64,000 nt of DNA, from assembly GCF_000472425.1 (NCBI RefSeq), contig NZ_AXAI01000002.1, forward strand, positions 63,265 to 127,264. The letters run 5' to 3'. Source of the DNA: Bradyrhizobium sp. Tv2a-2 (lineage in GTDB: Bacteria > Pseudomonadota > Alphaproteobacteria > Rhizobiales > Xanthobacteraceae). The translations under genes and the position numbers were made by a program. The notes beneath the pieces were generated by a model, which had not been told where the DNA came from, did no database searches, and saw nothing but the letters and a program-made list of their open reading frames with translations. Positions 26,851 to 35,487 of the stretch are shown in pieces (position 1 is the first letter of the stretch; every line of letters starts with the position of its first letter).

Positions 26851-28179
26851 TCAGCTTTCTTTCGTGCAGTCGCGGGGCTGGAGCTTTTTGTCCGCGGCAT
26901 ACTTCGTGGAGACCTCATTCACAAGCGGGTCAATGAGGGCTTCGTCGGCTGTGTACCAGTCGGAGATGACCTTCCAGCCCTTGCCGTCCCATTGCTGTAC
27001 GCGCCCGTCGCGCGCGCCCTCATGGTCGGCGCAGGAAATCCTGATCGGCTTCAACATCCCCGCGAATCCGAGTTCCTGGAGGCGCGCATCGGAGAGGTTG
27101 AGATTCTCGAGCCCCCAACGAACCTGCTCGCCCGTCAGCGGCTTCTGGCCGAACTTTTCTTGCGCCTTGCGGATTGCCTCCACGCCGAGCATGGCATTCA
27201 CGATGCCACGGTTGTAGAGAACTTCGCCGACCTTGCCAGGCTCTGTTGAACCTTTGCCCTTTGCGTAGACGTACTTCTCTATGTCGGCATGCACGGGAAA
27301 TCTGCCTGCGCCATGCTGAAGCATCAGCGACTTGTAGCCGGTGGCCTGATCGCCTGCGGGCGTCACATCGGGCTCTGCGCCCGACCACCAGACACCGATC
27401 ATCTTGTCGCGCGGATAGGCAACGGAGGCCGCTTCTTTGATTGCCGTGCTGTTCATGACGCCCCAGCCCCAGACCAAGACATAGTCCGGCCGGTTCTGGC
27501 GGATCGCCAGCCATTGCGACTTCTGTTCGACACCGGGGTGCGTCACCGGAATCGGCGTAAACTCAAAGCCGTACTTCTTTGCCAGCACCTGCAGCATCGG
27601 GATCGGCTCCTTGCCGTACGGGCTGTCGTGATACAGCAGCGAAATCTTCTTGCCTTTCAGCTTGTCGAATCCACCGAGTTCCTTGGCGACGTGCTGGATT
27701 GCGATATCTGCCGCGGACCAGTAGGTGCCGAGGAATGGGAAGTTGTACGGGAACACCGCGCCGTTCTTGGAATCGGCACGGCCATACCCCATCGTGATGA
27801 TCGGGATCTTGTCTGCAGTCGTCTTTTCGGTGAGAGCGAAGGTGATGCCGGTCGACAACGGATTGACGAAGGCCGCGCCCGTCGGCCCCTTGCTCTTGAG
27901 ACGCTCGTAACACTCAACGCCCTTGTCGGTCGCGTAGCTGGTCTCGCATTCCTCGACCAGAAGCTTCACGCCGTTGATGCCGCCGTCGCGCTCATTGATC
28001 AGGTTGTAATAGTCGGCAACGCCGTTCGCGTATGGTGCGCCATTCACAGCGTACGGACCTGTCCGGTAGGACAGAATTGGGATGAACTGCTCGTTTTGCG
28101 CTGCGGCCGGTGCGGTAAACACCGCGCCCGACAGGATGGCCGCCGCCAGTATCAGTAGGTTGCGTGCGATATTTGCCAT
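26851..28179 (-). CDS. ABC transporter periplasmic substrate-binding protein (LivK type)
   Basis: A 442-residue type I periplasmic binding protein. Signal peptide NLLILAAAILSGAVFTAPAAA with cleavage before QNEQF; then FIPILSYRTGPYAVNGAPYANG, INERDGGINGVKLLVEECE, ECYERLKSKGPTGAAFVNPL and a C-terminal lobe containing RPDYVLVWGWGVMNS. The length is above the 370-390 usual for LivK and fits the longer group that is found beside acyl-CoA ligases. In such groups the ligand is often an aromatic or dicarboxylic acid instead of leucine; here that is only inferred from the ligase gene. It sits between LivM and LivF. Confidence 0.92.
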   Translation of the reverse strand: MANIARNLLILAAAILSGAVFTAPAAAQNEQFIPILSYRTGPYAVNGAPYANGVADYYNLINERDGGINGVKLLVEECETSYATDKGVECYERLKSKGPTGAAFVNPLSTGITFALTEKTTADKIPIITMGYGRADSKNGAVFPYNFPFLGTYWSAADIAIQHVAKELGGFDKLKGKKISLLYHDSPYGKEPIPMLQVLAKKYGFEFTPIPVTHPGVEQKSQWLAIRQNRPDYVLVWGWGVMNSTAIKEAASVAYPRDKMIGVWWSGAEPDVTPAGDQATGYKSLMLQHGAGRFPVHADIEKYVYAKGKGSTEPGKVGEVLYNRGIVNAMLGVEAIRKAQEKFGQKPLTGEQVRWGLENLNLSDARLQELGFAGMLKPIRISCADHEGARDGRVQQWDGKGWKVISDWYTADEALIDPLVNEVSTKYAADKKLQPRDCTKES

Positions 28180-28287
28180 GTTGATGTCCTCCTCCTTGAG
28201 CCCCTCTTGTCTTGTCCGGGGATTTGCTTCCTTCCTCCTCTGCCAACGGCCGCCATCCGTGTTGCGATCCAGGCCCCGATCGCTGCT

Positions 28288-29415
28288 TCAATAGGGAAAC
28301 GGCCAAAGTCTGAGCTTCTCCTTACCAATTGATATCAACCGGGCGAACCCACGGGGTTCTTTGATGAGAAGATAGCAGATCAACGATCCGAAGATGATTA
28401 ATTGCAGGTGAGTGATCGTTTCCGTCGACAGCGGTACGCCGAGCTCAGTCGGAATCAGGTTCAGCATGATCGGCACGATGAGGATAAAGGCCGCCCCGAC
28501 GAACGAACCCATGATCGATCCAAGCCCGCCGATGATGACCATGAACAGAAGGTCCAGCGAACGATCGAGCGAGAACGCGAGCGGTTCCCATGAGCCCAGG
28601 TAGACGAATGCCCAGAGTGCTCCTGCCACGCCGACGATAAAGGAAGAGACTGCGAAAGCCGTGAGCTTTGCATAGAGAGGGCGGATCCCGATCAGCTCCG
28701 CAGCGATATCCATGTCGCGGATTGCCATCCATTGTCTGCCAAGATTGCCGCGAACAAGGTTCTTCGCCAAGATCGCTGTCACCGTGACGAAGGTCAGGCA
28801 TAGCAGATAGCGCTCGATCGGCGTTTGAACGACCACACCGAAGAAATTCAGCTCCGGTGCATTCACCGACCCTGACGGGGCATAATTGGTGAACCACGGC
28901 ACTCGCAGGAACACCCAGTCGAAGAAGAACTGCGCCGCAAGCGTTGCAACCGCCAGATAGAGGCCCTTGATCCGCAGACTGGGAATGCCGAAGAGAATTC
29001 CGACACCCGCCGCAGCGAGCCCCCCGAGTAAAATGGAAGCCAATATGGGCAACGGCGGAATCGAAATCGCGAAGCCAAGCCAGGCAAGCGGAATATGAAC
29101 GCCGGTCGCCAATTTGTATGCGGAATAGGCGCCGATGGCCATGAACGCGCCGCTGCCGAGCGAGATTTGGCCGCAATAGCCGACCAGAATGTTTGTGCCG
29201 ATAGCGGCGAGTGCGAGGATCAGGAAGGGCAGCAAAATCGCCCACAGCAGGTAGTCGCCGCCGAACGGCCAGATGTGAAAAGTGGCGAGCAGCGGCAGGC
29301 CGATGAAAGCGATACCTAGCAAGACACCCAGCGCAATGCGGTCCTGACGGATTGGGAAAATCGCCATGTCCTCTGCGTAGGTCGTCTTGAATTGACTGGT
29401 CTCGCGATAGAGCAC
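28288..29415 (-). CDS. ABC transporter permease, LivM type
   Basis: A 375-residue inner-membrane permease with about ten hydrophobic helices and the family motif GYCGQISLGSGAFMAIGAY, plus the cytoplasmic loop DIAAELIGIRPLYAKLTAFAVSSF that contacts the ATPases. It starts MLYRETSQFKTTYAED like its relatives in Bradyrhizobium-type operons. It follows LivH by 15 bases and precedes the binding protein by about 110 bases. Confidence 0.93.
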   Translation of the reverse strand: MLYRETSQFKTTYAEDMAIFPIRQDRIALGVLLGIAFIGLPLLATFHIWPFGGDYLLWAILLPFLILALAAIGTNILVGYCGQISLGSGAFMAIGAYSAYKLATGVHIPLAWLGFAISIPPLPILASILLGGLAAAGVGILFGIPSLRIKGLYLAVATLAAQFFFDWVFLRVPWFTNYAPSGSVNAPELNFFGVVVQTPIERYLLCLTFVTVTAILAKNLVRGNLGRQWMAIRDMDIAAELIGIRPLYAKLTAFAVSSFIVGVAGALWAFVYLGSWEPLAFSLDRSLDLLFMVIIGGLGSIMGSFVGAAFILIVPIMLNLIPTELGVPLSTETITHLQLIIFGSLICYLLIKEPRGFARLISIGKEKLRLWPFPY

Positions 29416-29430
29416 AACGAACTCCTCGTC

Positions 29431-30360
29431 TCAGATACGTTCGATGATACGCTCGCCGAACAGACCCTGCGGCCGTACGAGCAGCACCGCCAACGCCAGC
29501 ACGTAGGCAAACCAATATTCGATACCGCCACCAATGGACGGCCCCAGGAACACCTCGGCAATCTTCTCGCCCGCGCCCACAATGAGCCCGCCGGCGATGG
29601 CTCCTGGAATGGAGGTGAGGCCGCCAATAATCAGGACCGGCAGGGCCTTAAGCGCTAGAAACGTGATGGAGAACTGTACGCCCAGTTTGGTGCCCCACAC
29701 GGTCGCCGCGACCAATGCAACGAGACCGGCAACAAGCCAGACAACGAACCAGATCCAACTGATCGGAATCCCGACAGAATGCGCGGCCAAATGGTCGTCG
29801 GCCACAGCCCTGAGCGCGCGACCGGTCTTGGTATGCTGAAAGAAGAGCGCGAGGCCAGCGACCAGAATGCCTGCGATCAACGCGCCCCAGACATCCAGCT
29901 TGTTGATCAGAATCCCACCGGGGAAGAGACCCTCAAACACAAACCAGGCGTCCGTCGGGAATAGCCGCAATGGGTAAACATCCGACCCGAAGATCATCTC
30001 CGCCGCGCCCTCGAGGACGAAAGTCACGCCGATTGTGGACATGAACAGCGTGAGGGCGTCCTGGTTGACAAGAGGTCCGATCACGAGCCGCTCGATCAGC
30101 CAGGCCGTTGTCGCCATGATCGCGGCGGCAAAGCCGATGCCGAGGACGATCGCAGCCCAAAACGGAAAGCCCTGGGCGATCAGGAGATCGAGGGCGCGAA
30201 CCAGCGCCAGCCCCGCGAGCAATACCATTGCGCCCTGGGCATAATTGAAGACGCCGGATGCCTTGAAGATCAGTACGAAGCCGAGCGCGACCAGCGAGTA
30301 GAGCACGCCGGACATCAATCCGCCGATCAGGACCTCGAGAAACTGACCCAATGCGATCAC
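29431..30360 (-). CDS. ABC transporter permease, LivH type
   Basis: A 309-residue permease with about eight hydrophobic segments. Family marks: GLMSGVLYSLVALGFVLIFKASGVFNYAQGAM near the N-terminus (here given as two parts: GLMSGVLYSLVALGF and KASGVFNYAQGAM), ALRAVADDHLAAHSVGIPIS in the ATPase-coupling loop and a LIVGAGEKIAEVFLGP helix. Starts 10 bases after the LivG stop. Confidence 0.93.
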   Translation of the reverse strand: MIALGQFLEVLIGGLMSGVLYSLVALGFVLIFKASGVFNYAQGAMVLLAGLALVRALDLLIAQGFPFWAAIVLGIGFAAAIMATTAWLIERLVIGPLVNQDALTLFMSTIGVTFVLEGAAEMIFGSDVYPLRLFPTDAWFVFEGLFPGGILINKLDVWGALIAGILVAGLALFFQHTKTGRALRAVADDHLAAHSVGIPISWIWFVVWLVAGLVALVAATVWGTKLGVQFSITFLALKALPVLIIGGLTSIPGAIAGGLIVGAGEKIAEVFLGPSIGGGIEYWFAYVLALAVLLVRPQGLFGERIIERI

Positions 30361-30369
30361 GAATGCTCC

Positions 30370-31155
30370 TCAGTGTGCAACACCAAGATAGGCGTCGATG
30401 ACGGCCTGATTTCTCTTCACCTCGTCCGGCGTGCCGTCGGCGATCTTTACGCCATGATCGAGCACCGCCACGCGATGCGAGAGATCCATGACGACAGCCA
30501 TGTCGTGCTCGATCAGCGCGATCGTCGTGCCGTAGTGATTGTTCACGTCGATGATGAACCGCGACATGTCCTCCTTCTCCTCGAGGTTCATGCCTGCCAT
30601 CGGCTCGTCGAGGAGAAGAAGGTCTGGCTCCATCGCGAGCGCGCGACCAAGTTCGACGCGTTTCTGCAGGCCGTACGGTAAACGCGCAACCGGTACCTTG
30701 CGGATCGCCTCGATCTCCAGAAAATCGATAATCTCTTCGACCCGGTGCCGATGCTCGACCTCCTCTGCCAGCGCAGGGCCATAACGGAGCATCTGCCACA
30801 ACAGGCCCCGGCGCACCTTCAAGGTGCGGCCAGCCATAATGTTATCGAGCGCACTCATTCCCTTGAACAGGGCGACGTTCTGAAAGGTCCGCGCGATGCC
30901 TCCGCGAGCCGCCTCGAAAGGCTGCATCCTGGCACGAGTGCGCCCCTTGAAGGTGATGGCGCCATGATCGGGATGATAAAAACCGTTGATGACGTTCAGC
31001 ATCGAGGTCTTGCCGGCGCCATTAGGGCCGATGATCGCGCGTATTTCGCCTTTTCTGATGTTGAACGAAACATCCCTCAGCGCCCTGACGCCGCCGAAGG
31101 CCAGCGCTACGCCTTCGACCTGAAGCAGGACTTCGTTTGTGTCCGGCGCTCTCAT
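30370..31155 (-). CDS. ABC transporter ATPase, LivG type
   Basis: A 261-residue ATP-binding subunit: Walker A IIGPNGAGKTSMLN, the LivG-specific Q-loop segment GIARTFQNVALFKGMS, signature LPYGLQKRVELGRALAM, Walker B DLLLLDEPMAGMNLEE, and the H-loop IALIEHDMAVVM. Its ATG overlaps the stop of the acyl-CoA ligase by four bases (ATGA), a sign of translational coupling between activation enzyme and transporter. Confidence 0.94.
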   Translation of the reverse strand: MRAPDTNEVLLQVEGVALAFGGVRALRDVSFNIRKGEIRAIIGPNGAGKTSMLNVINGFYHPDHGAITFKGRTRARMQPFEAARGGIARTFQNVALFKGMSALDNIMAGRTLKVRRGLLWQMLRYGPALAEEVEHRHRVEEIIDFLEIEAIRKVPVARLPYGLQKRVELGRALAMEPDLLLLDEPMAGMNLEEKEDMSRFIIDVNNHYGTTIALIEHDMAVVMDLSHRVAVLDHGVKIADGTPDEVKRNQAVIDAYLGVAH

Positions 31156-33122
31156 GCGGCCTTCCCTAGGGGGTCCGCCGCACCAATTGCTTGCATGTCG
31201 CGGATCTTGACCCGTGCTGCGATCGCGCCCTTGCGGCCATCCTCAAAAGTGACCTCGGTAGAAATATCGGCTTCATGCGAGCCGTTGTAGAGGGCCGTGA
31301 CCAGTGGCGCATAGCGCTCGGCAATGAACCGGCGACGCACCTTCAGCGTGCGGGTCAATTCGCCGTCATCCGCGTCGAGTTCCTTGTGCAAGATGAGGAA
31401 GCGGCGAATCTGAGTGCCCGCCATCACCTTTTCCTTGGCAAGAGAGCGGTTCACCTCGGCAACATCTTTGGCCACCATATCGTAGACCAGCGGATGACTG
31501 GCGAGCTCCTGATAGGAACCGTAGGCGATGTTATTGCGTTCCGCCCAGTTTGCCACAGCAGCCGTGTCGATATTGAGCATCGCGCAAACGAATTCCTTGG
31601 AGTCGCCGAAAGTGACCGCTTCCTTGATGTTGGGAAAGAACTTCAGCTTGTTCTCAAGAAACTTCGGCGCAAACATCGTGCCGTCAGCCAGCCTGCCGAC
31701 ATCTTTCGCACGATCGATGATCTTCAGATGTCCGGTCTTCTCGTCGAAGAAGCCCGCATCGCCGGTCTTGACGTAATCGTCGGGCGTCATTGTCTCCGCG
31801 GTCTTCGCCTGATCCTTGAAATATCCGACAAACATGCCGGGCGAGCGAAACTGCACTTCGCCCGCTTCTGTAATGCGGATGTCGACATTCGGCGCAGCCG
31901 GCCCGACCGTATCGGAGTAGATCTCGCCGTCGGGTTGGCACGTCACGTAGAGGAACGCTTCGGTCTGACCGTAGAGTTGCTTCAGGTTTAGTCCGATCGA
32001 GCGGTAGAACGCGAACAGATCCTGACCAATGGCCTCCCCGGCAGTGTACGCGATGCGCACGCGAGACAGGCCAAGAACGTTCTTGAGAGGCTCGTAGACC
32101 AGCAATCGCCCGAGCCCATAGAGCAGCCGGCCTGACAACGGCACCGGATTTCCGGTCAAGATCGACTCGCCATATCGACGCGCAACGCCGAGAAAGTAGC
32201 TGAACATTCGCCGCTTGATGGGCGCAGCGTCTTCCATACGGATCACCACCCGCGTCAGCATGGCCTCGAAGCCGCGCGGGGGCGCGAAGTAGAAGGTCGG
32301 TCCGATCTCACGCCGATCCTGCTCGATGGTTTCGCCGCTCTCGGGACACGCCATGCAGAATCCGGCCACAAGGCCCTGCACATAGTTGAGGTAATGATCG
32401 CCTACCCAGGCCAGCGGCAAATAGGCGAACACCACGTCGTTGCCGGTCAGACTGTCGAACCTGACGGTATCCGTCGCGGCATCGATGCAGCCCTGCGTCG
32501 ACAGCACGACTCCCTTGGACGCGCCGGTCGTTCCCGAGGTGTAAAGGATGATCGCGATGTCGGAGCCTTCGCCCTTTCGCACGAATTCATCGATTTGCTC
32601 GCGAAGCTCCGCCTCAGCCGCGAGCGCGTCGCGGCCGTCTTGGATGACATCGCCGATTGCGATCAATCGACTGTCATTGTAGCCATCGAGGCCGCGCGGC
32701 TCGTCATAGACAATCCAGTCGAGTTGCGGCAGTCGGTCGGACACCGACAGGACCTTGTCGACCTGCTCCTGGTCTTGGGCTGCGACAAGCTTTGCTTCGG
32801 CGTGAGCGAGAACAAAAGCAAGCTCGTCGGCCACGGCATCCGAGTAGACTGGAACGGGAATCGCGCGTAGAGCCTGCGCTGCCATGATGGTCCAGTAGAG
32901 CTTCGGCCGGTTAGAGCCGACGACCGCGATCGTCTCCCCACGCCGCAAGCCAAGTCGATGCAGGCCCGCGGCATAGGCTCGCACGATCTCTGCAACTTGA
33001 GCCCAGGTCCAGGTCTGCCAGATGCCGAGATCCTTATGCCGAAGCGCCGGACGCGCGCCGAACTGCGCGCTGTTTCGCAGCAGCAATTTGGGGAACGTAT
33101 CAAACGGTCCGCCGCCGGCCAT
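31152..33122 (-). CDS. AMP-forming acyl-CoA synthetase (long-chain fatty-acid-CoA ligase type)
   Basis: About 656 residues. ATG 33122 (MAGGGPFDTFPKLLLRNSAQ) is preferred over 33299: it has a GAGAG site and matches where the family begins. ANL-superfamily motifs: A3 IILYTSGTTGASKGVVLST, A5 LKQLYGQTEAFLYVTCQPDGE, A7 YVKTGDAGFFDEKTGHLKIIDRAKD (in two parts) and the swivel LADGTMFAPKFLENKLKFFP. It forms acyl-CoA from a carboxylate, ATP and CoA. As first gene of the liv operon, with its stop overlapping livG, it suggests uptake of an acid followed at once by CoA activation. The class (FadD-like, FC-FACS) is seen with hydrophobic or aromatic acids; the exact acid is unknown. Confidence 0.93.
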   Translation of the reverse strand: MAGGGPFDTFPKLLLRNSAQFGARPALRHKDLGIWQTWTWAQVAEIVRAYAAGLHRLGLRRGETIAVVGSNRPKLYWTIMAAQALRAIPVPVYSDAVADELAFVLAHAEAKLVAAQDQEQVDKVLSVSDRLPQLDWIVYDEPRGLDGYNDSRLIAIGDVIQDGRDALAAEAELREQIDEFVRKGEGSDIAIILYTSGTTGASKGVVLSTQGCIDAATDTVRFDSLTGNDVVFAYLPLAWVGDHYLNYVQGLVAGFCMACPESGETIEQDRREIGPTFYFAPPRGFEAMLTRVVIRMEDAAPIKRRMFSYFLGVARRYGESILTGNPVPLSGRLLYGLGRLLVYEPLKNVLGLSRVRIAYTAGEAIGQDLFAFYRSIGLNLKQLYGQTEAFLYVTCQPDGEIYSDTVGPAAPNVDIRITEAGEVQFRSPGMFVGYFKDQAKTAETMTPDDYVKTGDAGFFDEKTGHLKIIDRAKDVGRLADGTMFAPKFLENKLKFFPNIKEAVTFGDSKEFVCAMLNIDTAAVANWAERNNIAYGSYQELASHPLVYDMVAKDVAEVNRSLAKEKVMAGTQIRRFLILHKELDADDGELTRTLKVRRRFIAERYAPLVTALYNGSHEADISTEVTFEDGRKGAIAARVKIRDMQAIGAADPLGKAA

Positions 33123-33549
33123 ATCGCTCTCGATCCCAAAAACCGGCGCGTTGGTTCGCCCCTGCTTATGGTGACGCCGGCCCGTTTCGGGCAGCAGCCA
33201 TGCGAGTGCCGCATATCCCAACATTACAACGGATTGAAACTCCGACAAGTACCAGATTGACACATCCTCATTGCTCCGTGGGGCAAGCACGATGCGCAAG
33301 TGTGCTGGCCGTCAATCTTCGGAGGCGAATCCGTTCAACAAACCAGTCGAGAAACGCGTTGCAGCGCAAAGAAGATGATCGGCGCTTGAAGGAGTAATCC
33401 CAATGCGTAGCGGGCCTCACCAGACTGTTTTGCCAGAACCGAATGGTATTCCGCGCCGCTCAATCTACGGGTCTCAGGTTGGAGCGCGCTACCATCTCTG
33501 GGTGGGCGCCTTTCCATGCTGACGACATTCGTCACTTGATCGAGCACTT
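33123..33549. other. Upstream region of the ligase-liv operon
   Basis: 427 bases between the operon start and an alpha/beta hydrolase remnant. It should hold the operon promoter; I could not single out convincing -35/-10 or operator sequences. Confidence 0.4.
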
Positions 33550-34168
33550 AGACTAGGCCCCGGGTAGCCGGATACGGAGGCTCCTCCCGCAGCTACCAGG
33601 CTTTCTGCGACATGTTCGAATACGAGAGCGGCAAGGAATTTCAGGAACGGAGCTTGAAATATCCCATTGTGCCCATCGGTAACAGCTGGCTTAGCGCTAA
33701 CCACCCAATAGGGTTGCTGAGGTCCCGGATCTCGAGACGTCAGCTCGAAGCCCGGACTTGCATCAATCATTTTCAGATCATGCATGGTCATCCTGTCCAA
33801 GTGGCCAATCGTATTGATCATCACTTGTCGTTCTTCGATACCGCGCCAGCCTTCGGTTAGGAGACAATAAGCATTGCCGATCGGGAACGCGATACCCCCG
33901 TGGCCCGATCGTTGATTGCGGTCGCGCAAACGAATACGGGCGGCTGCTCGATAACTCGATTTGCGTCCGCACCGTCTCTCAACAAGTCGTAGATGGGCAG
34001 GTAACGTGTCGCTTCAAAAGCTGGATTTGCCAAAAGCACAAGGTCGGCAAACCGAGTAGAGACGTGCGGAGCGGTCGTACTTGCAGCTTCGATAAGCGAT
34101 GGGGACAGTCCAATGTAAGGGCTATACCCGCCACCAGTAGGGATGCTCGAGCCCAGCACTGACACCAT
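33550..34168 (-). pseudogene. Truncated and frameshifted alpha/beta-hydrolase-like gene
   Basis: Two overlapping minus-strand frames give one continuous protein. The first (34168 to about 33890) reads DLVLLANPAFEATRYLPIYD, then VIEQPPVFVCATAINDRATG; the second picks up with GIAFPIGNAYCLL, then MINTIGHLDRMTMHDLKMI, QPYWVVSAKPAVTDGHNGIF and LAALVFEHVAESL. The shift falls at a run of five Gs near 33890. I recognise the order (NPAFEA.RYLPLYD, ATNDWATG, AFP.G, TIGHLDWM.THDL, DGHNGIF) as that of a family of large serine hydrolase-like proteins; the N-terminal part with the nucleophile is absent. The single-base run could also be a sequencing error, but the missing 5' half argues for a real remnant. 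Confidence 0.6.
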
Positions 34169-34244
34169 CTTCGAGCATGACGTCCTGAATTTCCCGCGCT
34201 AACCTGTCACTCAGCAACAGGGCCAGTCCGGGAGGGACAAGCGC

Positions 34245-35399
34245 GTGCATCGGGGACGTGTCGTATTCGGCGCCATGGACGAGGTCGTGTTCGGGCGCCC
34301 GACATGCGAGGCGATCGTTGAGCAGATGGATCGGCTCGGCTCGGACCGCGCCTTCCTGATGGTCAGTGGCACGCTCAACCGCAACACTGACGAGATCGAA
34401 AAGGTCCGCCACGCGCTGGGGGCGCGCTGCGTTGGCACGTTCGATGCCATGCCGGCGCATACCCCGCGCGCGGCTGTGATCGCCGCGGCCGAACAGGCGC
34501 GCGCGGCGAAGGCCGACCTCATCGTCACCATCGGCGGCGGCTCGATCACCGACGGCGCCAAAGCGGTGCAACTCTGTCTTGCCAACGATGTCACGACCAT
34601 CGACGGCATCGAGGCGATTCGAGTCCATGGCGGGGTCGAACCACCACTGAAGGCGCCGAGGGTGCGGCAGATCAGCGCGCCGACCACGATCGCCGGTGGC
34701 GAGTTCTCGGCCATCGCGGGCGTCACCAACGAGGCCAAGCGGCAGAAGGAGATGCTGCGGCACCCGCTAGTGATGCCGCGCGCCACGATCCTCGATCCCT
34801 GGCTCACCGTGCACACGCCAGAATGGTTGTTCCTCTCGACCGGCGTCCGAGCCGTTGACCATTGCGTCGAGGGAATCTGTTCGAATGAAGCGCACCCCTA
34901 CGGCGACGCACAGGCGCTGAAAGGGCTTGCAATGCTGGCCGACGCCCTGCCGCGGGTAAAGGCTGACCGCAACGACATCGAGGCGCGGATGAACGCCCAG
35001 ATCGGCACCTGGCTCTCCACCGGGCCTCTCGCCTCGGGCGTGCCGATGGGCGCGAGCCACGGCATCGGCTATGTACTCGGTGCCGAGTTCGGTGTCCCGC
35101 ACGGCTACACCTCCTGCGTGATGCTGCCGGCAGTGATGCGCTGGAACAAGTCTGCCAACGCGGAACGACAGGCGCAGGTCGGGGCCGCGATGGGCCACGC
35201 GAGCGAGGACGCCTGTGACGTGCTCGATCGTTTCATCCGTGGCCTCGGCCTGCCGCGAAGCCTGCGGGAGGTGGGGGTCGGCCCGGAGCATTTCGACCGT
35301 ATCGCCCGGCAGGCGATGCGGACCCCATGGGTTCCGCGCAATCCACGCAAGATCGACGATCCCGCGCAGGTGCGCGAAATTCTGATCACGGCCGCATAA
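34245..35399 (+). CDS. Iron-containing (group III) alcohol dehydrogenase, maleylacetate-reductase-like
   Basis: A 384-residue NAD(P)-dependent dehydrogenase starting at GTG 34245 with GGGAGGG eight bases upstream. N-terminal Rossmann-like half with the nucleotide loop LIVTIGGGSITDGAKAV; C-terminal helical half with metal ligands Asp in ATILDPW, His in VRAVDHCVEG, His in GASHGIGYVLG and His in FGVPHGYTSCV. The PTTIAGGEFSAIAG segment is like maleylacetate reductase, and a 4-hydroxybutyrate dehydrogenase-type reaction is also possible. It opens the GC-rich catabolic block that continues to 40.6 kb, but has the opposite orientation to the acyl-CoA dehydrogenase next door and ends 88 bases from its stop. 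Confidence 0.88.
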   Translation: MHRGRVVFGAMDEVVFGRPTCEAIVEQMDRLGSDRAFLMVSGTLNRNTDEIEKVRHALGARCVGTFDAMPAHTPRAAVIAAAEQARAAKADLIVTIGGGSITDGAKAVQLCLANDVTTIDGIEAIRVHGGVEPPLKAPRVRQISAPTTIAGGEFSAIAGVTNEAKRQKEMLRHPLVMPRATILDPWLTVHTPEWLFLSTGVRAVDHCVEGICSNEAHPYGDAQALKGLAMLADALPRVKADRNDIEARMNAQIGTWLSTGPLASGVPMGASHGIGYVLGAEFGVPHGYTSCVMLPAVMRWNKSANAERQAQVGAAMGHASEDACDVLDRFIRGLGLPRSLREVGVGPEHFDRIARQAMRTPWVPRNPRKIDDPAQVREILITAA

Positions 35400-35487
35400 G
35401 GGTACCTTTCGCCAGATACGGCATGCATGCTTATCTTCGTCCGCTGCAGCGCGCCTTCATCATGGCGGCCACGGGCGCCTGTCCGCC

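Noticed and set aside
27289..28158. 289-codon frame opposite the binding-protein gene
   Set aside because: Antisense shadow of a strongly supported gene, with no family likeness.
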